A stretch of 64,000 nucleotides of DNA from NCBI GenBank assembly GCA_964562455.1, contig CAZLTN010000001.1, forward strand, positions 62,001 through 126,000. The letters run 5' to 3'. Numbering within the stretch: the first letter of the stretch is position 1; every line of letters starts with the position of its first letter. Position numbers and translations under genes: made by a program. The notes beneath the pieces were generated by a model, which did no database searches, was not told the DNA's origin, and saw only the letters and a list, made by a program, of their open reading frames with translations. Source of the DNA: Ravibacter sp964562455. Its GTDB lineage: Bacteria; Bacteroidota; Bacteroidia; Cytophagales; Spirosomataceae. This document shows positions 9,001 to 17,647 of the stretch, piece after piece.

Positions 9001-10247
9001 CCTTTTGGGGAAGCGGGAAGCCCCTCTACCCGATAGCCTTCCCGCCGGAGACGCGACAGAACATTATACAGGCTCGTTACCACCTCCATATTGGCGGCTA
9101 CCATGGCGTTTTTACCCGGTCCTTTAAAATAATAGATGGCTATTTTTTTATCCTTGTTGGGTTTCCGCTTCAGTGCGATCTGCTTTTCGACCATATCGGC
9201 GAATTTATCCAGCCGGTCGGGTATTGCTCTGAAAGCCAGATAACCGTTTTCATCCCGGTATTGGGCTACAATGGCATAGGGCGCCACCGCACCGTCGATC
9301 TCCGGAAGCGTGACAGACATGTTAAGCATGCCGCCCGACATCCCGCGGGGGTCTTCATACCACTTGTCGTAAGGTTCAAAGACACTAAGCGGTGCCAGGA
9401 CAGGCGTATTATTCTCTTTCAGCCAGGCGATGGTGCTATCTGAGCTGCCCAGGCCAAAGCGGCCGTGCGGCATGGCTACGATCAGATCAGGCTTCAACTG
9501 CTTCAGCCATTTGGCACGACTGGCGTACGCCGCTATCGGATATACGTTCAGGTTTTTATCCTGTAAAGCCGTAATAAGGCTGTTAAGATGGTCGCGATTG
9601 GCGTTAAAAAGCCCGGGCACCGAAGTCAGCAGCGCCACTACCGGCGCGCCGGCTTTGATAAACCCTTTTTGCTTTCCGTATTCTTCAAAGGATTCGGGGC
9701 TTTTGAAAGTGAGTGCTTCATCGGTATGAAAGAGCACATCGCGGTCTATTTTTTCCGGTGGGGTTATCTCACCGGTAAAAAGCGATTTTCCGCCAAACAC
9801 CTTGCGGACATAATTCAGCAGGCTTTTATTATTGAGTAGCCCGCCGTAGTCGAGGTAACCCTTTATAGCTTCCAATGTATCGCCTTTTATATTGGTAAAA
9901 TCCATCGCAGGATTAGTAGCGCCGTCTACGTAGATCGGTGTACCCTTCTTTCCTGCCTGCAACAACAGCGCCTGTTGGGCTTCATCCAGGTGAAAACCAC
10001 GTCCGAAAATGAAAATGGCATCGTATTTTCCGGCTTTATGCAGCTCGTCTTCAGACAACAGGACGGTCCGCACAAACGGGTTGTCATTTGCCTTGCTGAT
10101 AGCCGAAAGCCTGAATTCCGGGAAATGGACAAATGCTATACGGGTTGGCTCCAACAATACTGCATACAGGAAATACAATACCAAAACCGCTGCAAATACG
10201 GGTAAGGCTTGTCGTAATATAGGTTTGTAGTTATTTGAGAATATCAT
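6084..10247 (-). CDS. hmuS: CobN/ChlH-family chelatase-like protein HmuS (heme de-chelatase candidate)
   Basis: 1387 aa, the usual length for the large CobN/magnesium-chelatase H subunit family. Family stretches include HFGTHGSLEFTPGK and DVVVQTSGQLRDLAASRLEL. A hydrophobic anchor lies at about residues 14-33 and a second membrane helix at the C-terminus (LLIGVVFSVLLSLLVWYV, followed by KK), so the catalytic bulk should be membrane-tethered. No CobS/CobT or BchI/BchD partner lies nearby and no cobalamin genes are present, so cobalt chelation is unlikely. In Bacteroidota hmu operons this protein is linked to removal of iron from heme. It follows the HmuY-like lipoprotein by 21 nt and overlaps hmuT. 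Family firm; de-chelatase role by context. Confidence 0.85.
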   Translation of the reverse strand: MIFSNNYKPILRQALPVFAAVLVLYFLYAVLLEPTRIAFVHFPEFRLSAISKANDNPFVRTVLLSEDELHKAGKYDAIFIFGRGFHLDEAQQALLLQAGKKGTPIYVDGATNPAMDFTNIKGDTLEAIKGYLDYGGLLNNKSLLNYVRKVFGGKSLFTGEITPPEKIDRDVLFHTDEALTFKSPESFEEYGKQKGFIKAGAPVVALLTSVPGLFNANRDHLNSLITALQDKNLNVYPIAAYASRAKWLKQLKPDLIVAMPHGRFGLGSSDSTIAWLKENNTPVLAPLSVFEPYDKWYEDPRGMSGGMLNMSVTLPEIDGAVAPYAIVAQYRDENGYLAFRAIPDRLDKFADMVEKQIALKRKPNKDKKIAIYYFKGPGKNAMVAANMEVVTSLYNVLSRLRREGYRVEGLPASPKGLEALIQQNGAVLGPYAEGSIEAFFQKGNPALVPASEYENWAENDISPQRWKSVIDRYGPAPGEYMAMRREDTGYLAVARIEFGNVVLLPQPMAGTGDDTFKMVHGTDEAPPHAYIASYLWSRHAFQADAVMHFGTHGSLEFTPGKQIALSGNDWPDILIGNIPHFYAYTISNVGEGMIAKRRTYATLFSYLTPPFMKGETYNELAALEQTLHRFTALEDPAVQHAYAKSISERARKMGLYNDLQIPDSTRDLSVEEVRRLAELVEEIGSEKVTSGLYTLGVPYTAEQVSATVQLMAIDPIAYGLAKLDVIKGTIPAKRLGQTTFMAANYTRRAEAIIKDWQKGRKVTLTDLVSPGDVARAHAWKAMQAEQTGQRSQRRGAGGPPPEIAAALAGRQKPSLPHSQKEADFADAVNRIETAVNHLDAYREALQSSTDKELEALVNGLGGGYSLPSSGGDPINNPQSVPSGRNLYSIDAEKTPSAEAWEVGKMQVKSMLEKHQRENNGEYPKKVAFTLWAGDFIHTEGAMLAQIFYLLGIEPVRDAFGRVADVRLMQVSELGRPRVDVVVQTSGQLRDLAASRLELVNKAVAMAAAADEENNAVRAGVGTTEKILKEKGFSPREARELAALRVFGGVNGSYGTGITGMVEKGDSWEDRSEIARTYLNNMGALYNDDKHWADFKEGVFEAALQNTEVIVHPRSSNTWGALSLDHVYEFAGGLNLTVREVTGSEPSVYFSDSRNPSNPRVQELKEAIWVEARSTLLNPKYIGELLKGGASSAEVFAETFRNTYSWNVMKPDAIDAALWNELHDTYVLDKLQLGTKTFFDRENPYALQELTAVMLETVRKGLWKPTEKQLQEITDLHLAEMKDHGAGCSGFVCGNAALNKYIADHLRESDRADYQASLKVAKEIQSAGSAAENKSTVLKKVNEKAGDTRNNTGDQVDTGAGTKWLLIGVVFSVLLSLLVWYVRKKNNQ

Positions 10248-10268
10248 CTTTTTACGGGCAAGGCTTTG

Positions 10269-11342
10269 TCACTTGATCTCCTTGTATTCGAAGCTCGGGT
10301 ATCCTGTCGTAATGTTCGGGCCTCCTTTGTAGGTCAAAAACCTCATTTTAAAATAGCGGCCATCTGTATCTTTAACGATGTAGGTTTTCCAGTCGTAGAC
10401 CTTATAGTTGCCGTCGCGGTGCGGCTGGAGTATCGTGTACCAATCCGTCCCGATAGAAAGCTGCTTGTCCAGAGGCTCCTGTGAAACATAATCTGCAACG
10501 GTAATCTGGTCATAGCGGCTATTCGAGGACGAAAAAGTATTGATGGGAGCTTCGGGATTGTCGGTGCGTTCCAGGTCCTTGCCGGGATTATCAATTACAA
10601 CCCTCACACCGCCGTAAGCGTTTACAATGGCGCCCACGCTAACCACAAAGCTAAATGGCGGAGGGCCGCCGCCTGCACGTGTATAGCCCGATATAAGGAT
10701 ATCCCATTTTCCTTTATCAGGTTCTATCTCAACTACGGCGCCGGTTTGAAAGGAGTAATAGGTGTAGTTCTTGTTTTTATTGACCGGTACCTGTACCGTT
10801 TTCTCACCGGTACCGTCCATATTGGCATAGCGCACGGTATAGGTATCGTTGGCAAAGCCTTCAATGACGAATTTTTTATATCCTATACCTGTTGTGGACG
10901 AGGGCGGATTAAGCCCCAGATTGATGACGTACACCTTTTTATCCGATACCCCGTTGCTCCCCCACGCACCTATGGCGGTACCGCCGGTTTCGTCCGCCGC
11001 ATTGTCAAATTTAAACGCCCCGGGCGTAGCCGAGGGTTCCGTAACAGCGCCGAAGTCGGTCTGCCCGGTATTCCACACTCCTGATTTTTTCGCAGAATTC
11101 ACTTTTACCGCGAAGCCGCCAGTACTTTCAAATGCCATATCCCAGGCATTTACCGGTATGGTTACGGCCTTTCCTTCGCTTAGATCCAGGTATATCTGGT
11201 TTTTTAATTCCTCGCCTACCTCGGCTACCAGAGTTCCTTCGACGGGTTCCAGTTCGGTAAAGGGCTCCTCCTTTTTGCAGGACACAAGAGCTGATAGTAC
11301 AGCTACGAAAAGTGCTACTTTTTTTAATCTGTTTATGATCAT
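10269..11342 (-). CDS. hmuY: HmuY-family heme-binding lipoprotein
   Basis: 357 aa with a lipobox (SALVSC, lipidated Cys22), then a beta-rich protein with the HmuY-like start (LYLDLSEGKAVTIPVNAWDMAFES pattern: K-x-V-x-I-x-x-x-x-WDMAF) and a later block on ISGYTRAGGG and VGAIVNAYGGV. HmuY proteins bind heme at the cell surface and hand it to the TonB receptor; the ligands differ between species and cannot be assigned here. The gene lies 44 nt after the receptor gene and 21 nt before hmuS. The order is receptor first, lipoprotein second, the reverse of the Porphyromonas operon. It is longer than the classical HmuY (about 216 aa), so extra domains are likely. Confidence 0.78.
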   Translation of the reverse strand: MIINRLKKVALFVAVLSALVSCKKEEPFTELEPVEGTLVAEVGEELKNQIYLDLSEGKAVTIPVNAWDMAFESTGGFAVKVNSAKKSGVWNTGQTDFGAVTEPSATPGAFKFDNAADETGGTAIGAWGSNGVSDKKVYVINLGLNPPSSTTGIGYKKFVIEGFANDTYTVRYANMDGTGEKTVQVPVNKNKNYTYYSFQTGAVVEIEPDKGKWDILISGYTRAGGGPPPFSFVVSVGAIVNAYGGVRVVIDNPGKDLERTDNPEAPINTFSSSNSRYDQITVADYVSQEPLDKQLSIGTDWYTILQPHRDGNYKVYDWKTYIVKDTDGRYFKMRFLTYKGGPNITTGYPSFEYKEIK

Positions 11343-11386
11343 CGTTTTTGTTTTTTTATGATATATTTTTTGTTTTAATGAACTTT

Positions 11387-13660
11387 CTAGAACTGGAAGT
11401 TTAACCGTAAAAAGGCTTGGCGCCCCTGCCCGACCGGTAACCGGGGGCTATAGTCCGACCCATTGCTATCGCCCCGGCTGGTTTGCTCCACATCGGTTAC
11501 ACCCGCTATATTTTTTATCCCCGCGGTGGCAAACCACTTGGTACCGAAGTTCCTGGCCATACTGAAATCCAGCAGGTGATAATCGCCCTGGGACCGGTCC
11601 TGTAGCTGGCCGTCACCGTTGATCCCGAACCTGGAAAGCCGCCCGTTGTATTTATAGAAAAGTGAAAATTTAATGGCTGACCAGTCGTCGGCATACGTCA
11701 CTGTCGCATTGGCTTCGGGTGTGCGGTAGACTTTGTTGAGCGAGCTGCTGCCCGAACGCATCAGCAAGCCGATAGCCGGTCGTACGGTAAGGCGGTTGTC
11801 ATAACTGTAAATGAATCCCAGGCTACCTCCGTAGGTGCGAAAGCGGGCAATGTTCTGGTAGATCATCGCTACATTCACATATTGCCGTTCAGGCTCCATT
11901 GTCGCCCGGTCCTTATCCACCAATTCGATTTTTTGCAGGATATAGTTGTAATAGAGCATAGGTGAGATCCCGAATCTCTGCCGGCCATACCGCCGGGTCA
12001 GTGTTGCCGAGGCAGTCACATTATCTGCCATTTCAGGCTTTAGCCCGGCGTTGCCATTGACGCTGTGGTTCGCATCCTGGAAGTCCCAGTAGAGTTCTCT
12101 CAGGCCGGGCGCCCGAAAAGATTTCGTATAGGCGAGCCGGACAGCGCCTGCATCGGCAATGTCGTATTTGATATTAAGGGAAGGTACAATGGGCAGACCC
12201 AGGCCCAGGAAATTGATTCCGTCGGCGCGGAACTTTGAATTGTGCATCCAGCGGAGCGCCCCCTGGACGTACAATGAGGGTTTCAGGTAATAACCGATCC
12301 CACCATAAAAGCCGTAATCATTGATTGACGAACCCAGCGGATCGATATTGCTGCCTCTGGACTGGTTAATGTTAATATCATATCCCGCCAGATAAGCCAA
12401 AGGTCCCTCTTTCGGCCGGTAGCCGGCATTACCCCGCAAGGCAAAGCTGCCAAACCAGGTATCGGTCACACGGAGCTCTTTGCGGGTCTCGTCTGCCAGG
12501 TTAACCAGGTATTCGTGGTTATCCCTGCTGTAATACTGGTAGCTGTTTATGATATCTATTTTGAAATGCCTGAACAGCTCTCCTGAGAGAGATCCGACCG
12601 AATTGAAACGATTCGTAATAAATTCCACATCGTTGGTAGTGCGGTAGAGGTAGCCCGGGTCGGGGTCACCTTTGTTGATCTGGTTTTCAAAAAATTGGTT
12701 ATGCGTTAACCCGAGCTGTAATTTCTTCCAGGGCTTCGTATAGCGGATATTTCCTGAATATTGTACCGATGGATTCCAGAGCTGACTGCGGGGACGGCGT
12801 ACGGACGAAAACCCGTCGAACTGGTTCCTGCCCAATGTAACCGATAAGCTGCTGCTATCGGGAAGCCGGAAGCCCAGCAGTCCGTCAACGTTGTATTTCC
12901 CGACTGTTTCATAAAATGCGGAAAGGCTTCCCTCTACCGGCTTTAATCCGCTGGCGGTTTTGGTAATGATATTGATAACCCCCGCAGTAGCATTACTGCC
13001 ATACTGCACCGCCACGGCATTTTCTACAAACTCCACACGTTCCGCATTACTGAGGTTCAATTGATTCAGGTCCAGCTCGTTGCTCTCACCGGCAATAATG
13101 GGAATACCGTCGAGGAGGATTTTCACGTTCTGCCCCGAAAGTCCCTGCACCATAATATTGGCGCCGTTTACATTGTCGTTGACCACGCGCACATTCATTT
13201 GCGAAGCCAGCAGGTCGGTGAGGTTGACCGCGCCCTGTGCACGTATGTGACCAGCGTCGATCACCTTTACATTATGGACCGAGCGCCGCGCTTCCTGCAC
13301 GGCAGGTGAACTGGATACGACCGTTACGGCAGCCAGCTGATTCACCGATGGTTCAAGCCGGACTTGGCTTATTTCACCAGTATGCAGTATCTGAGTTTTG
13401 GAATGATACCCGATGCACGACACTTCGATCGTCACTTCGGCAGAGGATGAGGCTAAGCGTGTATAACGTACTTCCCCCCGCTCATCGCAGATAAAGGACT
13501 GTTCACCGGCGGCAGTCGCAGTCTTTATTGTTACAACAGCTCCCGGTAAAGGCAGGTTTGTGGTCGCGTCGGTTACCCTTATATGACCTTGCTGCGCTAA
13601 CAACATACATGGAAAACAGCCTAATACGATGAACAGCCAGGCCCTCGTTATCCGTAACAT
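11387..13660 (-). CDS. hmuR: TonB-dependent outer-membrane heme receptor, HmuR-like
   Basis: 757 aa from the ATG at 13660, which gives a clean signal peptide (LRITRAWLFIVLGCFPCMLLAQ). An ATG at 13699 would add 13 residues and would begin 3 nt after a small upstream ORF, so it cannot be excluded. Domains in order: carboxypeptidase-regulatory-like beta-sandwich (about 25-105), plug (about 125-235, with QGLSGQNVKILLDGIPI and GVINIITK), and a 22-strand-type barrel ending in Phe. SFRAPGLRELYW followed by NAGLKPEM resembles the FRAP/NPxL box of heme receptors. First long gene of the operon, with HmuY, HmuS, T, U and V behind it. Confidence 0.85.
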   Translation of the reverse strand: MLRITRAWLFIVLGCFPCMLLAQQGHIRVTDATTNLPLPGAVVTIKTATAAGEQSFICDERGEVRYTRLASSSAEVTIEVSCIGYHSKTQILHTGEISQVRLEPSVNQLAAVTVVSSSPAVQEARRSVHNVKVIDAGHIRAQGAVNLTDLLASQMNVRVVNDNVNGANIMVQGLSGQNVKILLDGIPIIAGESNELDLNQLNLSNAERVEFVENAVAVQYGSNATAGVINIITKTASGLKPVEGSLSAFYETVGKYNVDGLLGFRLPDSSSLSVTLGRNQFDGFSSVRRPRSQLWNPSVQYSGNIRYTKPWKKLQLGLTHNQFFENQINKGDPDPGYLYRTTNDVEFITNRFNSVGSLSGELFRHFKIDIINSYQYYSRDNHEYLVNLADETRKELRVTDTWFGSFALRGNAGYRPKEGPLAYLAGYDININQSRGSNIDPLGSSINDYGFYGGIGYYLKPSLYVQGALRWMHNSKFRADGINFLGLGLPIVPSLNIKYDIADAGAVRLAYTKSFRAPGLRELYWDFQDANHSVNGNAGLKPEMADNVTASATLTRRYGRQRFGISPMLYYNYILQKIELVDKDRATMEPERQYVNVAMIYQNIARFRTYGGSLGFIYSYDNRLTVRPAIGLLMRSGSSSLNKVYRTPEANATVTYADDWSAIKFSLFYKYNGRLSRFGINGDGQLQDRSQGDYHLLDFSMARNFGTKWFATAGIKNIAGVTDVEQTSRGDSNGSDYSPRLPVGQGRQAFLRLNFQF

Positions 13661-13702
13661 TGTTGTGCCCCTTCCATTTGGATATAATCTGACAGCCATT
13701 TT

Positions 13703-13813
13703 CTAAAACTGCTCTACCGTTAGCTCATTATTGACCATCGTTCCGGCGATATTGCCGGTTGAAACCACCATCGCTACCGAACGTATCATAAGAGGGTTTG
13801 AGGGCTTTCTCAT
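13703..13813 (-). CDS. Candidate small leader ORF 2 of the hmu operon (36 aa)
   Basis: An ATG at 13813 overlaps the TGA of the preceding small ORF (ATGA). The frame ends with TAG at 13703-13705, three nucleotides before the upstream ATG of hmuR. The peptide begins MRKPSNPLMIRSVAMV and ends NNELTVEQF. No family is recognised. Tight coupling on both sides and position downstream of the operon promoter suggest it is translated; whether the product or only the act of translation matters is unknown. A chance ORF remains possible at this size. Confidence 0.35.
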   Translation of the reverse strand: MRKPSNPLMIRSVAMVVSTGNIAGTMVNNELTVEQF

Positions 13814-13920
13814 GCGATAAACCTGAGAAAGAGGTCAGAGAACGAATGTTTCCGGTCGTATCGTGCCAGCCTTTCTTCCGTTCGGGAAACGGTAGCCGGC
13901 AGTTTCTTTTTCATTTTCAT
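13810..13920 (-). CDS. Candidate small leader ORF 1 of the hmu operon (36 aa)
   Basis: ATG at 13920, TGA at 13810-13812. The peptide starts MKMKKKLPATVSRTEERL, strongly basic, and ends FSDLFLRFIA. It begins about 36 nt after the putative -7 box at 13956-13963, so it would be the first ORF on the hmu transcript. It is exactly as long as the next small ORF and overlaps it by 4 nt. It could be a leader peptide, a small regulator or membrane-associated peptide, or chance. No homology is claimed. Confidence 0.35.
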   Translation of the reverse strand: MKMKKKLPATVSRTEERLARYDRKHSFSDLFLRFIA

Positions 13921-13942
13921 GTCCGTTTTATCAATACACATA

Positions 13943-13993
13943 TGCAACCATGTTGCAAATATACAAAAGACCAGACATTGCAACATTGTTGCA
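13943..13993 (-). promoter_or_regulatory. hmu promoter with two palindromic operator sites
   Basis: Two perfect inverted repeats, TGCAAC-CAT-GTTGCA (13943-13957) and TGCAAC-ATT-GTTGCA (13979-13993), have centres 36 bp apart. On the minus strand a TTG -33 box (13981-13983) lies inside the second palindrome and, 17 nt later, a perfect -7 box TATATTTG (13956-13963) overlaps the first. A dimeric repressor bound here would block both promoter elements of the heme operon. The regulator is not encoded in view; an iron- or heme-responsive Fur-type protein is a reasonable guess but the motif is not the textbook Fur box. Confidence 0.7.
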
Positions 13994-14260
13994 TTAAAAT
14001 AAATTATTTGTTCCCTTCAGCTGTCTATATACGATTTAGCAAGACATATTTAACGGGTTTCCCGTTTTTCCAATAAGTAGCCAATCGGGTTTCCAAATTG
14101 GTCACTGTCATTCCCGGCGACGACTCCTGTTTTGACCTCAAATAAATGTACTGCCGCAAAAGAGTTGCGAGAGTTGACCGGAGAGGGATGGATTTAACCT
14201 CCGCTCTCCCGCGTTTCTCAGGCCGGAAGGGTGTTATCCTGTCTCTGACAGGAAATTCAA

Positions 14261-17200
14261 TTATTTCACCACCCGCTTCAACCCTGTATGATCCCCTCCT
14301 ACGATCCTGACAATATAGACTCCTTGTTGCAAAAACCCGGTCTGAAACTCCAGCCGGTTGGCGCCCTTTACTACATCGAATTCCTTTTGCATCAGTACTT
14401 TTCCGTCCGTACTCACCATTTCCATCTTTACCTTTTGGTCTGAATCTGAATGGTACGCAACGGACGCCTGGTATCCTAGAGGATTGGGTGCCACCGTCAT
14501 CCTGCCGTAAGCGTCGTTCGAAGCGATAACCAGCATATTGCTGTACGAATAGCTGCCGTCCAGTTCGGTCATCTTCAGGCGGTAATAGGTGCTCTCCCAC
14601 TCCGGGCGACCATCCGTAAACGACCAGGCGCCCGGGCCTTTCGAATCCCCGGCATCAGAACGGCCGATCTTTTTAAAATGATATGCATTCGTGCTTCGTT
14701 CGATCTCAAAATGGGAGAAGCCTGCATCCGGTTCCGCCTCCCAGTTCAGGATAACCCCTTGCTCGCTTCTTCGCCCGGAAAAAGACAGCAGCCGGACAGG
14801 GAGCGCCGGATTGATCCCACCTACTATGTAGAAGGAGGAAAACGAAGAAGCAGGAAATAGCAGATAGCCGGCCGATCCGTCGTACGCTCCCGCCTGTACC
14901 GGCTGGATCGATTCGCTTCCCTCCGGATTTAAAATTCCGGAAGAAGGGCAGTCCTGCCCGGTTTTGGTAACCGTCAGATCGTGAATGGACGTTACTTGCT
15001 CATCTTCGGAAGCATTCAGCAGGTCGGTAAGCTCGTTATTTGTAAAAAATAATTTCACCTGTAGTCCGGCTGAAACAGGCAAAGAAGGAGTGATCGTAAA
15101 ATTCCTGTCCAGGTAGGTCCGGCCTTCCCTATCAAAACGGATAGCGCTCCCGTTTACGTAATAGGAAATATCTACCGTTCCCAATGCCTCCGTTCCGGGG
15201 ATGATCGAAAGGATAAGACGGCCGTTGTCATCGATAGCAAATTCTTCCTTCGGGCTCATGGCAGGCACGGGGTTCGGTATCCTGGCCTCTATGCAGTCGT
15301 TGAGTAATTCCGGTATGACTACCTCCGTTTTACAGATCCTGACAGACTGCCTTGGGGTTCCTCCCGATATGAACGTATGAGGGGGGGCTTTTTGCCTGTC
15401 GGCCACAAAATGATACAGTGTTCCCGCTGTCAGGTAACCGATAGCATGCTTGCCAGGCTTGCTGATGGCGCCGATCCCTGTCCACCCTACGGGGCTGTTC
15501 CTATCCAGCTCATCCGGCTTGTACAGGTAATCTATTGGCTCGTCCGGGTCGGCGCTGTCTACGACCTCCAGGTAGTACACGCCGCTGGTTGGCGGCATGA
15601 AGCTGAACCAGGCCATTTTTCCGGGTGTGGAGTTTCCATTGGAGTTAACCGGGTACTGACCTGAAAAATCCCATCGCCCTTCGCCGTCTCCTATCAGCAC
15701 TGCCGACGTCTGACACACCGACAATTGCGGTGGTGAGCCGGGAGTGAACGGCAGAAGCGAGGTATTCAGACCGGGACAACCTACGGAACGGAAGTAATAG
15801 CGATAATTCCCGATTTCGTTTACGTCATCGATCACGATCAGGCCCTGGGGCGGAGCCGGATGGATTACGAAATTACCAGGAGCAGGATCCGTTCCCATTC
15901 CCCCGGGGCTGTTGGGTCCGTACTCCACGATAAGCCACTCAGCCGGGCAGTTGGGACAGGCCATAAAATAGCTCAGCTCCCCCGTTGGGGAACCTGCCAC
16001 ACTCGGTAGTAAGGAGCTGAGCGGAGGGCAGCCGGAAGTCGTGAAGCTCCTGATTTCCTCCGTACAGTCCTGGTTCAGGAGATCTCCATTCCGGGGAATG
16101 ATCTTCCAGAAATAGGTTTCCCCGGGAGCAAAAGGGGACTCGAACGGGAAATTCTGACTGAACGGAAGTGTCAACGTCCCTCCGCCCGCTTGTGCGATCT
16201 CATAATCCACCTTTCTCATGGTTTGCGGCGTAAGGCCCACATAGAGATCGTATGCGGTAGCTCCGGTAACCGTGCTCCAGCGCAGGGAGCCGCTTATATG
16301 ACTGATATCGGTCGCTTCATCCGCAGGGAGAGTCAGCAGAGAAGCCTGGCAGAGAGGGATGGTTTTTGCGACGCAGATGTCGAACTGGCTATTGCCGGGA
16401 GGGTCGATCCCCCTGCTTCCGTCCTGGTTGAACACCTGGATATAGTAGTCGGTACCGGCAGTGGTCAGTAGTACGGCGCTATCCTTTTCCGCCATGGCGC
16501 CTGTATTATAGCAACCTGCGATGATAAAGCTTTGATTACAGCCGTCGGGTACGCGAAACACCCGGAAGGAGGTATTGATACCTGCTACAGGATTCACCCT
16601 TACGGTATGATAGGCAGTCTCCGCAGCTGTAAACCTGAACCACACGCTGGCATTCAGGAACTGGTTCGTACAATTTAATTGTCCGAGGGAAATTGTCGGA
16701 GGCGCAGCCCGGTAAAGGGACGTAGTGGAAGTTTCCGAAGCGTCCGAATACGGACTGTAGGTCGTTCCTGACAGCGTAAGCGGTACGGCGTTGCAGGGCT
16801 GACTGTTGGGGGCTGATTCAAACAGTACGAAAGAAGTAGCTGCCGATGCGCAGCTTTCCGGCGCAAGGGACCCGTTGCGGGGTACTATATACCAGTAATA
16901 AGTGCCCGGCGGAAGGTTGAGAGCGCTTATATCGCAGTAGGTATTCGCAGTGGAAGTCACCAGGACTGCCTCTTCTGCTGAACTTCCGAGGTACACATCA
17001 TACTCCATAGCCAGGTATGACTCCTCCCAGATAAGAAAGCTTACGTTCAGCGATTCCGTTCCCGCGGCCGGCGAATAGTTGACTGTGCACTCCGGGACCG
17101 GGTAATAGGCGCAAATGCCGAACTGGCTGTTACCTACGGGATCAGGCCCTCCGCCGCCATCATGCTGAAATACCCGGACATAGAGCATATCGGTAAATTG

Positions 17201-17647
17201 TCCGTAGAAACCCGGGACCATTGCAGAAACGGGAATTTCAGGATCGAACCCTCTTACACAGCCCATGAGCTGCAGCTCCATATCTTCCGTGTCGCATTGG
17301 CCTGAAACAGGATAATATACCTGGAATGAGCCCTCAAAATTTTGAATGGAATTCAGCTGTATGACGAGATTAGCCCTATCGTCAAAAGGTATTTTGAACC
17401 AGACATCCCGAAGATCCTCCCGCAACTCGTAATCACAGTTATAGTCGGAAAAAATACCGGGTCCTGACGACACCGTGGCGTTCACCAGGGAAGTCGTTGA
17501 ATTTTCTCCGTTATCCTCAAACGGCTCGCATACCGACACAGCGGGAAGCACTAGCCTGGCACCGCAGGGATCGTCATTCGAAGGTTGTGCGTAAACACCG
17601 GAAATCCACCCCAAAATAGCCAGAAAGCACATAAGTCGCTTTTTCAT
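14261..17647 (-). CDS. Large secreted protein with type IX secretion C-terminal sorting domain
   Basis: 1128 aa. Signal peptide MCFLAILGWISGVYAQ. The N-terminal half holds two similar modules: a beta-sandwich of the pre-peptidase type (DVWFKIPFDDRANLVIQL, then VWFRFTAAETAYHTVRV) each followed by a fibronectin-III-like unit (YDVYLGSSAEEAV and YDLYVGLTPQTM, ending FWKIIPRNGD or YWYIVPRNGS). Later domains are beta-rich and Cys-containing. The last 75 residues (from MTVAPNPLG to GVYIVRIVGGD...KRVVK) are a type A T9SS sorting domain, so the protein should cross the outer membrane through the type IX system. No catalytic motif is recognised; an adhesin or surface-layer role is possible. It is upstream of, and codirectional with, the hmu operon but separated by its promoter region. 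Confidence 0.8.
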   Translation of the reverse strand: MKKRLMCFLAILGWISGVYAQPSNDDPCGARLVLPAVSVCEPFEDNGENSTTSLVNATVSSGPGIFSDYNCDYELREDLRDVWFKIPFDDRANLVIQLNSIQNFEGSFQVYYPVSGQCDTEDMELQLMGCVRGFDPEIPVSAMVPGFYGQFTDMLYVRVFQHDGGGGPDPVGNSQFGICAYYPVPECTVNYSPAAGTESLNVSFLIWEESYLAMEYDVYLGSSAEEAVLVTSTANTYCDISALNLPPGTYYWYIVPRNGSLAPESCASAATSFVLFESAPNSQPCNAVPLTLSGTTYSPYSDASETSTTSLYRAAPPTISLGQLNCTNQFLNASVWFRFTAAETAYHTVRVNPVAGINTSFRVFRVPDGCNQSFIIAGCYNTGAMAEKDSAVLLTTAGTDYYIQVFNQDGSRGIDPPGNSQFDICVAKTIPLCQASLLTLPADEATDISHISGSLRWSTVTGATAYDLYVGLTPQTMRKVDYEIAQAGGGTLTLPFSQNFPFESPFAPGETYFWKIIPRNGDLLNQDCTEEIRSFTTSGCPPLSSLLPSVAGSPTGELSYFMACPNCPAEWLIVEYGPNSPGGMGTDPAPGNFVIHPAPPQGLIVIDDVNEIGNYRYYFRSVGCPGLNTSLLPFTPGSPPQLSVCQTSAVLIGDGEGRWDFSGQYPVNSNGNSTPGKMAWFSFMPPTSGVYYLEVVDSADPDEPIDYLYKPDELDRNSPVGWTGIGAISKPGKHAIGYLTAGTLYHFVADRQKAPPHTFISGGTPRQSVRICKTEVVIPELLNDCIEARIPNPVPAMSPKEEFAIDDNGRLILSIIPGTEALGTVDISYYVNGSAIRFDREGRTYLDRNFTITPSLPVSAGLQVKLFFTNNELTDLLNASEDEQVTSIHDLTVTKTGQDCPSSGILNPEGSESIQPVQAGAYDGSAGYLLFPASSFSSFYIVGGINPALPVRLLSFSGRRSEQGVILNWEAEPDAGFSHFEIERSTNAYHFKKIGRSDAGDSKGPGAWSFTDGRPEWESTYYRLKMTELDGSYSYSNMLVIASNDAYGRMTVAPNPLGYQASVAYHSDSDQKVKMEMVSTDGKVLMQKEFDVVKGANRLEFQTGFLQQGVYIVRIVGGDHTGLKRVVK

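Noticed and set aside
7872..9729. Several plus-strand open frames opposite hmuS
   Set aside because: They are shadows of the CobN-like gene, with no signal peptide, no domain and no consistent start.
6084..10247. Cobalamin-biosynthesis CobN (cobaltochelatase)
   Set aside because: No CobS/CobT or other cob genes nearby; receptor, HmuY-type lipoprotein and ExbB/DUF2149 partners match the heme operon.
14025..14600. Minus-strand frame of 191 codons across the 3' end of the T9SS protein gene
   Set aside because: It overlaps the real sorting domain in another phase and has Arg-rich shadow composition.
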